This document shows, one piece after another, positions 57,824 through 64,000 of a stretch of DNA of 64,000 nt; within the stretch, counting starts at the first letter, position 1; each line of letters opens with the position of its first letter. The notes under the pieces are model-generated. The model was not told where the DNA came from, did no database searches, and worked only from the letters and a program-made list of their open reading frames with translations. Both the position numbers and the translations under genes were made by a program. This DNA comes from Halanaerobiaceae bacterium ANBcell28 (GTDB lineage: Bacteria; Bacillota; Halanaerobiia; Halanaerobiales; DTU029), in contig JBBJJH010000009.1 in NCBI GenBank assembly GCA_037623315.1, positions 1-64,000 on the forward strand. Reading direction: 5' to 3'.

Positions 57824-59521
57824 TTACATTTGGGCATTAAATAAATTCCTAAGTTGGTAGACAACATCATCTGATTCTGCATTTATGGTTGCTGCTTCAT
57901 TAATTTCTGAAAGATTTTGCAATATTTTTATATCAGCATTATATCCTATCGTATAAATAGGAATATTTAACGCTTCCAAAATACCTTCTACATCATTAAA
58001 TGAGTGTCCTCTATTTGTTTCTCCATCACCTAAAACAAATAACATTAATTTAGCATCTGGATTCTTTTCTTTTTCCTCCATTAACATTCTTGTAGCTACA
58101 ACTATACCATCAAACATTGCAGTCATTCCTCCAGCCTGCATATCTGTTACCGCTCCAGTAAAATACGACCTCTGATTGATATCAAACTTTGCAATAGGTA
58201 GATTAATATTAACATTACTTGAGAATGTTACAAGCCCAATCGAATTATCATCTCCTATAAATTCTGATGCTACTAGTAGAGATTCTTTTAAGCGATTTAA
58301 TGGCTCACCATCCATACTACCTGATATATCAGCAACGAACACAGAAATAATTTCCTGATTACTATCTTTCTTTTCTTTCCATAATCTTTGCGCCTGCAAG
58401 ATTGTATCACCATCAACACTATTCATTTCAGGTACATATTCATCAAGCATATTGAAACCATATCTACTTGCAAGTTCTTGATATTTATCTTTTTTACAGA
58501 ATTCAGTAAATTTATCTAGTATTTCTTTCTTCATAGGTGAGAGATCACCAATTTGATATAAGGGATTATCATGTCTTAAACCAAATGCTGTAAATACATA
58601 GTCAGATCTTAAATTACGTGAGTTTGTATAAGTTTGGTATTCCATAACAAATCCGTCCAATGCACCAGAACTTGCTGCCCCTCTCATTTGCATTGTAGTA
58701 TATGCAACAAAGGGGATATTAGCTTGAAATCTTTCAAAACCATCTACAGCTCTATCGCTTAATATATCTCTTTCATCAAAAGTATTTAATGTTGATAATA
58801 AGAAATTTAGTCCAGTAGAACTAGCAAAAGGATTTGTATAACCCATTGCTAATTGGTCAGTCTCAACAGCTTCTGTAATAACTCTTTGATTAATTGCTCC
58901 ATATTTATTTATTAGTTCATCATGTTTCTTTCTAGAAAAAAGGACTCCAGCAACATTACCAACAAGTCTCTCCTCAACCAAAGTGATATTTTGTCCACTT
59001 GACTCTATCATTTTACCCCAGAGATCATTAGAGGGTGTAAATGCATCAGGAAGATATTTACCTGAAATAATATAATCTGTTCCAGTACCAGAAGCAATTT
59101 CTCTTATTTTTACAGAAATCCCTTTACCATTTATTTCTATACCAGCATTATTAAAAGCTTCTGCTACTTCGATTAGCCAGGAATCAGTATTCTCTCCTGC
59201 TTTTTCTGGAGAAGAAAATATTTCAATGTAATCCTGTGTTGAGTTATAAACTCTTATAGGATAATTAGAAATATCGGGCAAAGTATCTTCTATTCTACTT
59301 GGCTCAAGACTGACAGGAATTTTTCGTGGTTCTATAGTATTCACTCTTATATCTTGCATTAAATTATCTAAATTTTGCATAGCCCTTTCTGTAGTAATAA
59401 CTACTTGACTTTTACCAAAGTTCCTTGTTAATGTAATACCTCCATAAACAACAGCAAAAACAAAAACTCCAATTAAAACTATAAAAAATAAATTTTTCTT
59501 TTTCTCACTCACATCTGTCAC
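57824..59521 (-). CDS. Membrane-anchored VWA protein with solute-binding-like domain
   Basis: A 565-residue protein with one N-terminal TM helix (residues 11-31). About 65-370 resemble an extracellular solute-binding protein (DSWLIEVAEAFNNAGIEING, the GTGTDYIISGKYLPDAFTPS region, GLRHDNPLYQI). The von Willebrand A domain occupies about 390-565 with a full MIDAS: Asp398-x-Ser-x-Ser (DISGS), Thr in GGMTAMFDG, and Asp in VLGDGETNRG. It should bind a partner protein through a metal ion outside the membrane. It lies between a two-TM helical protein and a TelA-family protein, with gaps of 10 and 26 bp. The domain combination suggests a sensor or assembly platform (inference). Confidence 0.88.
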   Translation of the reverse strand: MTDVSEKKKNLFFIVLIGVFVFAVVYGGITLTRNFGKSQVVITTERAMQNLDNLMQDIRVNTIEPRKIPVSLEPSRIEDTLPDISNYPIRVYNSTQDYIEIFSSPEKAGENTDSWLIEVAEAFNNAGIEINGKGISVKIREIASGTGTDYIISGKYLPDAFTPSNDLWGKMIESSGQNITLVEERLVGNVAGVLFSRKKHDELINKYGAINQRVITEAVETDQLAMGYTNPFASSTGLNFLLSTLNTFDERDILSDRAVDGFERFQANIPFVAYTTMQMRGAASSGALDGFVMEYQTYTNSRNLRSDYVFTAFGLRHDNPLYQIGDLSPMKKEILDKFTEFCKKDKYQELASRYGFNMLDEYVPEMNSVDGDTILQAQRLWKEKKDSNQEIISVFVADISGSMDGEPLNRLKESLLVASEFIGDDNSIGLVTFSSNVNINLPIAKFDINQRSYFTGAVTDMQAGGMTAMFDGIVVATRMLMEEKEKNPDAKLMLFVLGDGETNRGHSFNDVEGILEALNIPIYTIGYNADIKILQNLSEINEAATINAESDDVVYQLRNLFNAQM

Positions 59522-59531
59522 TCCTCTTATT

Positions 59532-60272
59532 TTATTTATAAAATTTTGTTTTTTCTATTAACTTATCCAAATCTTTCATAGCAGTCATATTTTCGATTTC
59601 TCCCTCTTCAAAACTATTGAATTTAGTTATCTCTAGAAGTAATTCGTCTAACTTCAGTAATATTTGTTCCTTAACCTTTATCGAATCTCTTATAAATGTA
59701 ATATATTCATTATATATATCCATCTTACTTTGAATAAATTCCTTAGAGTACTTTTTCTCTGCAATATCACTATGAATTAGTTTATAATCATCTTCATCAA
59801 AAGCATTGAGTTTATTAATAATACTTTTGATATTTAAGTAGAATACACTTTCTACATTTAAGAGAACACCTTCAAATTTTGAATAACTCATTTCATTTTT
59901 ATTAAATTTTTGAAGTAGAATATTTTTAATAGTTTTCTTTTTCTTATCAAATTTTTCTGTTTGTTCTATGATATTAAGGATATCTTTTGCAAATGTTTTC
60001 TTAGTCAGATTATGTTTTAAAGCATCGATGTAATCTGCTGATGTTTTTAAATCTTTAGTATGAATAATTTCATTTTTCTCAAATAAAAGTTTATAATTAG
60101 CAAAAATAAAAATCACAGCACTCATAACTATTACTGTAACAGCAAGCGATGTTTCAAATACACTAAATCCACCTATCTTAATACCTATAAACCCCTCTGA
60201 AAACAATATTATATTAAGCATAGCTATTCCTATATTTAACAACGCCAGTTTTATTATAGTTTCATTTCCCAT
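59532..60272 (-). CDS. Two-TM helical protein, XpaC-like architecture
   Basis: A 246-residue protein with two N-terminal TM helices (about residues 8-26 and 38-60) and about 180 residues of charged helical sequence on the cytoplasmic side. I start at the ATG at 60272 because the GGGGGGG ribosome-binding site lies between it and an in-frame ATG five codons upstream. TelA-family genes often sit beside XpaC-type proteins with this architecture, and FYLNIKSIINKL is reminiscent, but I do not recognise a diagnostic motif. It is the first gene of the operon with the VWA and TelA genes, behind a good promoter. Confidence 0.75.
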   Translation of the reverse strand: MGNETIIKLALLNIGIAMLNIILFSEGFIGIKIGGFSVFETSLAVTVIVMSAVIFIFANYKLLFEKNEIIHTKDLKTSADYIDALKHNLTKKTFAKDILNIIEQTEKFDKKKKTIKNILLQKFNKNEMSYSKFEGVLLNVESVFYLNIKSIINKLNAFDEDDYKLIHSDIAEKKYSKEFIQSKMDIYNEYITFIRDSIKVKEQILLKLDELLLEITKFNSFEEGEIENMTAMKDLDKLIEKTKFYK

Positions 60273-60380
60273 ATTTCCCCCCCTCATCTATAGTAATAAA
60301 AATATATTAAAACAAGGTTTTAAGACAGTAATTTATTACTTTTTTAGATTTATTTTCATATTTTGAATTAAATTTCTTTA

Positions 60381-60409
60381 ATTATATCAGTTTGATTCTC
60401 TTTTTTCAA
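60381..60409 (-). promoter_or_regulatory. Sigma-70 promoter for the VWA-TelA operon
   Basis: On the minus strand TTGAAA (60404-60409), 17 bp, then TATAAT (60381-60386). The first ATG is about 109 bp downstream of the -10, leaving a leader of roughly 100 nt. Confidence 0.75.
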
Positions 60410-60551
60410 GAAACTTTTACTAAATTATTATAATGTTGTTAAGACTTATTAATATAATACTCAAACTTTATATCTATTAACACTGACACACTGTTGTCAT
60501 ATTTAATCCTTTATAATATAAATGTGAAATAATTAAATGGAGGGATTAATA

Positions 60552-60785
60552 ATGAATATGAAAAATTGTTTAGCCTGTGGAATGCCACTTTCTCCTGAAA
60601 TGGCTCATCAAAAAACAGAGGATTACTGTCAGTACTGTGCAGATGAAAAAGGAGAATTGAAGTCCAGGGAAGAATGTCAAACAGGAATTGCTCAATGGTT
60701 ACAAAGCATGACGCCTGAAGACAAAGATGCCGATTATATGAAAAGAGCTGACTACTATTTAAAATCAATGCCAGCCTGGAATTAA
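60552..60785 (+). CDS. Small zinc-ribbon protein
   Basis: A 77-residue cytoplasmic protein with CLACGMPL (Cys4/Cys7) and CQYC (about Cys27/Cys30). These form a four-cysteine zinc ribbon like the family often annotated as putative zinc ribbon domain. The C-terminal part is helical (IAQWLQSMTPEDKDADYMK). The start is ATG 60552 with GGAGG 8 bp before it; the in-frame ATG at 60537 lies upstream of that site and is rejected. Function is unknown. It has its own terminator shared with the convergent xylanase gene. Confidence 0.88.
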   Translation: MNMKNCLACGMPLSPEMAHQKTEDYCQYCADEKGELKSREECQTGIAQWLQSMTPEDKDADYMKRADYYLKSMPAWN

Positions 60786-60803
60786 GTAATTTTAGAACAA
60801 AGA

Positions 60804-60836
60804 AAAGCACAGTTTCTAATGGGGAAACTGTGCTTT
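60804..60836. terminator. Bidirectional terminator between zinc-ribbon and xylanase genes
   Basis: The perfect 13-bp stem AAAGCACAGTTTC / GAAACTGTGCTTT has a 7-nt loop and lies between two convergent genes. Confidence 0.85.
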
Positions 60837-60904
60837 CAAGTAGCATAATCTAATATCAATTATTTATAATCATGGATTCTAGTGAGCTAAACTGAGAATT
60901 CACT

Positions 60905-62011
60905 TTACTTAGTTAATTCTATGACTCGCCAGAAGGATTCTTTAGGTTCATGATCTTCATCAAATAGCAATGGCCAATCATTTCTATCACTTACAGGAAA
61001 ATAGTCTAACCAAGTTGCATCATCTGCAACTCCCCATAAGCTAACACCAGTAATAATGTCACTATATTCTATAAATAACTCAAACAGTTCTTCATATCTA
61101 TCTGCCTGAGCATTTAGCATTCTTCTTGCTGGCGCAGAAAGGCGTCTATTATCACCCCAGGGAAACATAGATACATCTAGTTCAGTTATCTGAATTTCAA
61201 AGTCATATTCTGTTAATTCGTCAAGTTCAGCAAACATCTGAATTGTTCTCTCAATTTCTCTTATTGAAGGTCCCTGTATATCCCAATGGCCCTGCATTCC
61301 TATTCCATGCACAGGAACTCCATCTAGAATTAATCCTTCCAACATTTCATATATTTCATCTCTACGTTGTATCGTATTATAATCATTATAAAATAGTTTT
61401 GCATCAGGATCAGCTTTATGTGCAAACTCAAAAGCCATTGCAATATATTCCTCACCGATTATATTAAGCCAGGGGGTGTCTCTATAAGTTCCACCGTCAA
61501 TAGCTTCATTAACTACATCCCAGGCATAAACTCTACCTTTATATTCACCCATTACTCTATTAATATGATTTTCCATTCGGGCAATAAGAGTATCCCGATC
61601 CACTTGATCACCATTTTCATCTTCAAAGAACCAATTTGGAGTTTGATTATGCCATACAAGTGTATGTCCCCTAACCTTCTTACCATTAGCTTCTGCAAAA
61701 TCTACTAATTCATTCGCAGTATTAAAATTAAAAACCCCTTCACTTGGCTGTAAAGAATCTGGTTTCATTGAATTTTCTGCTGTTACACTATTAAAGTGCT
61801 TCATTATTAAGTCTCCATGTGAATCTAGAGTTCTATTCCACTGTGCAACTGCTACAGCTGTGCCAATAGGAAAATACTCTTCATATGCCTCATATAACGA
61901 AGGAACAGAATCTGTATCCTCTGCTAAAGCGAATGAAGTAAACACAAGCAAAATCACTAAAACCATATAAATCGTAAGAAATTTTCTGAAATTATTATTA
62001 ATTTTAACCAC
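60905..62011 (-). CDS. Secreted GH10 endo-1,4-beta-xylanase
   Basis: A 368-residue glycoside hydrolase family 10 enzyme that cleaves beta-1,4-xylan outside the cell. The signal peptide ends at FALA-ED (residue 30). The TIM barrel shows TAENSMKP, the acid/base Glu169 in WDVVNEA and the nucleophile Glu277 in QITELDVS; Trp residues of the substrate groove are present (LVWHNQTP). There is no carbohydrate-binding module. The annotated start is GTG at 62011, but the ribosome-binding site AGGGAG overlaps it. No better in-frame ATG appears before the signal-peptide core, so the exact start is uncertain. It is transcribed alone from its own promoter. Confidence 0.95.
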   Translation of the reverse strand: MVKINNNFRKFLTIYMVLVILLVFTSFALAEDTDSVPSLYEAYEEYFPIGTAVAVAQWNRTLDSHGDLIMKHFNSVTAENSMKPDSLQPSEGVFNFNTANELVDFAEANGKKVRGHTLVWHNQTPNWFFEDENGDQVDRDTLIARMENHINRVMGEYKGRVYAWDVVNEAIDGGTYRDTPWLNIIGEEYIAMAFEFAHKADPDAKLFYNDYNTIQRRDEIYEMLEGLILDGVPVHGIGMQGHWDIQGPSIREIERTIQMFAELDELTEYDFEIQITELDVSMFPWGDNRRLSAPARRMLNAQADRYEELFELFIEYSDIITGVSLWGVADDATWLDYFPVSDRNDWPLLFDEDHEPKESFWRVIELTK

Positions 62012-62052
62012 TCCCTATATTGCCAGTATTTTTAGAATCAATAAGAAAACGA

Positions 62053-62081
62053 ATTATACTTTTTTCATGGTGTCATTCCAA
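62053..62081 (-). promoter_or_regulatory. Sigma-70 promoter for the xylanase gene
   Basis: On the minus strand TTGGAA (62076-62081), 17 bp, then a perfect TATAAT (62053-62058). The start codon is about 42 bp downstream of the -10. Confidence 0.75.
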
Positions 62082-62275
62082 TAAGATTATGAAATTTTAT
62101 CAAAAACTTATAAATAATATAAGACTTTTAGATAAGCACCTCCCTTTAAGATTAAGTACTTTTAAAAATAGTGTGAACAAGGCTAAAATATAGCTATAAC
62201 ATAATAGACTTACTATACTTTGTATCTCATTTAGTTCTATCCCTTATATTATGTCAGATTATTAATGTCATAATA

Positions 62276-62722
62276 TTATTTGATATTTAACAATTCAAAT
62301 CCTAATTGTGAATCTACTTTTCTACAAGCATCAGTATTTAGCAACTCCTGAATAATGACCTCTCCTATGTGCCAGATCTTGACACCTTTTCTGCTACAGC
62401 CAGTTACAGTTTTATCTTCCCTACCAAAAGCGGAATGTAAATGTAATTTTGCTACCCCCTCTTCATTGCTAAATAAAGTCCCTACTCCTAAAGCTTCACT
62501 TGTTCCCCTCAATTGAGTTATCATCGGACGAGGAATTTCTGCAGTACCATCTTCTGGACCAACTACAACTTTACTTTTCTCATCTGCACCACCAAGAAAG
62601 TTAACAAGTGCAGCCTTTATATTCTTCTTTTTAGCAAATTCCTCAATTATATCAGGAATAAGATCTCCATCTTCTAATCGTAATATAAATATCCTTCCTA
62701 ATTCAGCCGTAGTATATTTCAT
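62276..62722 (-). CDS. PPC (DUF296) domain protein
   Basis: A 148-residue protein that is a single PPC/DUF296 domain, the fold of plant AHL DNA-binding proteins and of stand-alone bacterial homologues. It has the hallmark LHLHSAFGRED with His94, His96 and Arg101, and an N-terminal GRIFILRLEDGDLIPDIIEEF. The bacterial proteins form trimers and may bind metal through the histidines. Whether this one binds DNA is unknown. GGAGGG precedes the ATG. It stands alone, upstream of and codirectional with the xylanase gene (gap about 264 bp) and divergent from the lipoprotein gene. Confidence 0.9.
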   Translation of the reverse strand: MKYTTAELGRIFILRLEDGDLIPDIIEEFAKKKNIKAALVNFLGGADEKSKVVVGPEDGTAEIPRPMITQLRGTSEALGVGTLFSNEEGVAKLHLHSAFGREDKTVTGCSRKGVKIWHIGEVIIQELLNTDACRKVDSQLGFELLNIK

Positions 62723-62891
62723 TAGATAATCCCTCCCTCTTTTCAGGTTTAACTTTAAACTTAAGTTAATTTATTTTTTAAAAATTTTAGAATAATATTT
62801 ATAATTATATAATATTATTCAACAAAGAAGGGGTGAAATCCTTTAAAAGATAGCTATATTAAATAAAATAAAGATATTGATTTTGTATATT

Positions 62892-62920
62892 TTGACAAAT
62901 ACACCTTTGAGTGATATAAT
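62892..62920 (+). promoter_or_regulatory. Near-perfect sigma-70 promoter
   Basis: TTGACA (62892-62897), 17 bp, TATAAT (62915-62920): both boxes match the consensus. It drives the lipoprotein gene whose start is 38 bp after the -10, and it rules out a longer upstream start for that gene. Confidence 0.9.
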
Positions 62921-62957
62921 TGTATATATTTTCTTAATTTTAAAAGGGGTGAGAATA

Positions 62958-63692
62958 TTGAGAAAAAAGTTTATTGTTTTATTAATACTAATTATCTTAA
63001 GCAGCATAACAAGCGGCTGTATTAGAGTACATACTAACATAAGTATAAACGAAGATGGTAGTGGTACATGGGAACATATTATAGCCATGAGTGGAGACTT
63101 GTTTGAAATGAATCAAGTTCAGGAAGATGATCCTTTTGAAGAGCTTAGATATGAAGCTGAAATGGAAGGTTTCAAGGTTGAAAATTATCAAGAAGACTCT
63201 TATACAGGAATTAGAATCATACAAGAATTTTCAAATATTAATAATATAAGTACAGGGAACTTTATAAATAGTCTTGAAGAAGATGTATTAAGCCAAGAAG
63301 AACTTGCAACACTATTTGAACCTAATATTGAGATTTCAGAAAACTTTCTATTTAGCACTTATACAATCAAAATGGACTTAGACCAAAGTGAAGTTTCAAG
63401 CGAAAATATGGATGACTTTCCTTTTGACAACATGTTTGATAATGTTTTTGATTTGAAATTTAATGTTAGCTTACCGATTAAAGCCACAAAACATAATGCA
63501 ATATCAGAAAGTGATAATGGCAAGTCTCTATCCTGGGATATCGCCTCTGAACAAGTTGATGAAATATACCTTGAATTTAGAATAATAAATTCAAAAAATT
63601 TATTTCTAACAGTATGGATTTGTTCAATAATATTTATCTTATTATTATTGATTATAAGTAGAAAAAAACGAAGAAGAACAGTACATTATTAA
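62958..63692 (+). CDS. LppM-like lipoprotein with C-terminal TM segment
   Basis: A 244-residue lipoprotein starting at TTG 62958, preceded by AAAGGGGTG. An upstream in-frame ATG overlaps the promoter and is rejected. The signal peptide ends in a lipobox, ITSGC (Cys near residue 21). The following CIRVHTNISINEDGSGTWEH is the pattern of LppM/DUF3153-type domains. A C-terminal TM helix (FLTVWICSIIFILLLLIIS) and a basic tail anchor the protein a second time. It therefore lies on the outer face of the cytoplasmic membrane. Function is unknown. The strong promoter suggests high expression. Confidence 0.85.
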   Translation: MRKKFIVLLILIILSSITSGCIRVHTNISINEDGSGTWEHIIAMSGDLFEMNQVQEDDPFEELRYEAEMEGFKVENYQEDSYTGIRIIQEFSNINNISTGNFINSLEEDVLSQEELATLFEPNIEISENFLFSTYTIKMDLDQSEVSSENMDDFPFDNMFDNVFDLKFNVSLPIKATKHNAISESDNGKSLSWDIASEQVDEIYLEFRIINSKNLFLTVWICSIIFILLLLIISRKKRRRTVHY

Positions 63693-63701
63693 GATAAGGA
63701 A

Positions 63702-63760
63702 AGCAGGGATTCTAAAGTAACACATGTCAAGTAGACTGTGAAAATGATTAAATCCCTGCT
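63702..63760 (+). terminator. Long-loop hairpin after lipoprotein gene
   Basis: AGCAGGGATT (63702-63711) pairs with AATCCCTGCT (63751-63760), with a 39-nt loop and an AT-rich tail. It may be an imperfect terminator or a structured 3' end. Confidence 0.5.
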
Positions 63761-63800
63761 ATTAATTTATAATATTTCATAGAAAATACTTATAAGTATT

Positions 63801-63838
63801 AAAAAGGCAGGTAAGCGAAACTACGCCCCTGCCTTTTT
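63801..63838. terminator. Bidirectional terminator between lipoprotein and YerC-like genes
   Basis: AAAAAGGCAGG / CCTGCCTTTTT is an 11-bp stem with a 16-nt loop and T runs on both strands. It lies between convergent genes and directly abuts the perfect palindrome AATACTTATAAGTATT at 63785-63800. Confidence 0.85.
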
Positions 63839-63852
63839 TATCTATGATTTTT

Positions 63853-64000
63853 TTAATCTTCTAAGCGGTCTAATATCATGCTATAACCATCAGCACCATA
63901 ATATAAAGCTCGCTTTACACGACTAATTGTTGCTGTACTTACACCTGTTTTTTCAACGATTTCTTCATAAGTAGCACCTTCACGTAACATTTTAGCTACC
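63853..64000 (-). CDS. YerC/YecD TrpR-related protein, 3' end only (partial)
   Basis: The minus strand from the window edge to a TAA at 63853-63855 encodes 48 residues, from VAKMLREGATYEEIVEKTGV on to the C-terminus. This is the C-terminal helix-turn-helix of YerC/YecD-type TrpR-like proteins: ATYEEIVEKTGVSTATISRV forms the HTH, followed by KRALYYGADGYSMILDRLED. The family is a small putative transcription factor of about 100 residues in Firmicutes. The 5' half lies outside the window, so regulation and neighbours cannot be judged. Confidence 0.88.
   Translation of the reverse strand, partial: VAKMLREGATYEEIVEKTGVSTATISRVKRALYYGADGYSMILDRLED

Noticed and set aside
60511-60846. Minus-strand open frame over the zinc-ribbon gene
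   Set aside because: It is antisense to a gene with clear CxxC motifs and a good ribosome-binding site, and it runs through the terminator stem.

Overview
The window looks like chromosomal DNA of a low-GC, anaerobic, diderm (outer-membrane-bearing) Firmicute, most plausibly of the Halanaerobiales type. This assignment is inference. It rests on the strongly AT-rich sequence with Firmicutes-style Shine-Dalgarno sites and sigma-70 promoters, combined with envelope genes that need an outer membrane: predicted outer-membrane beta-barrels, a UshA-like 5'-nucleotidase, and an alpha-2-macroglobulin lipoprotein paired with penicillin-binding protein 1C. A secreted GH10 xylanase suggests plant-polymer degradation. 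No rRNA, tRNA, transposase or prophage gene is visible.

Region 1 (57-14140) is a complete type I-B CRISPR-Cas locus. A 52-repeat array (51 spacers) lies downstream of an eight-gene cas operon transcribed leftward in the order cas8b-cas7-cas5-cas3-cas1-cas2-cas4-cas6, with a WYL-domain regulator upstream. The repeat ends in ATTGAAAC on the minus strand, so the array is read leftward and its leader lies between the array and cas6. All 52 repeats look identical, and two spacers occur twice.

Region 2 (14160-26649) encodes envelope and surface proteins: a gluzincin-type metalloprotease with beta-propeller and C-terminal barrel, a small barrel protein, an ankyrin protein followed by a 5'-nucleotidase, a HEAT protein coupled to a GT2 glycosyltransferase, a DUF3267 membrane metalloprotease flanked by short REP-like repeats, and a P-type Ca2+ ATPase.

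Region 3 (26650-37411) is dominated by a giant RHS/YD-repeat polymorphic toxin gene. Its 5' end has no normal start codon or signal peptide, and its 3' end overlaps a gene for a membrane-anchored HEAT-like protein that may be its immunity partner. A 39-bp piece of the RHS gene is repeated in the intergenic region downstream.

Region 4 (37551-48428) holds a CPBP protease, the pbpC/alpha-2-macroglobulin pair (overlapping ATGA), and an AIM24-family gene divergent from a second WYL regulator, with two good promoters and a dyad between them.

Region 5 (48436-60409) holds two large secreted proteins (a GLUG/PQQ/FGE mosaic and a leucine-rich-repeat protein) and a three-gene operon for a two-TM protein, a VWA protein with a solute-binding-like region, and a TelA-family protein.

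Region 6 (60552-64000) has a zinc-ribbon protein, a GH10 xylanase, a PPC-domain protein, an LppM-like lipoprotein with a near-consensus promoter, and the 3' end of a YerC/TrpR-like regulator cut by the window edge. Many genes are followed by clear stem-loop terminators, so transcription units can be read directly.
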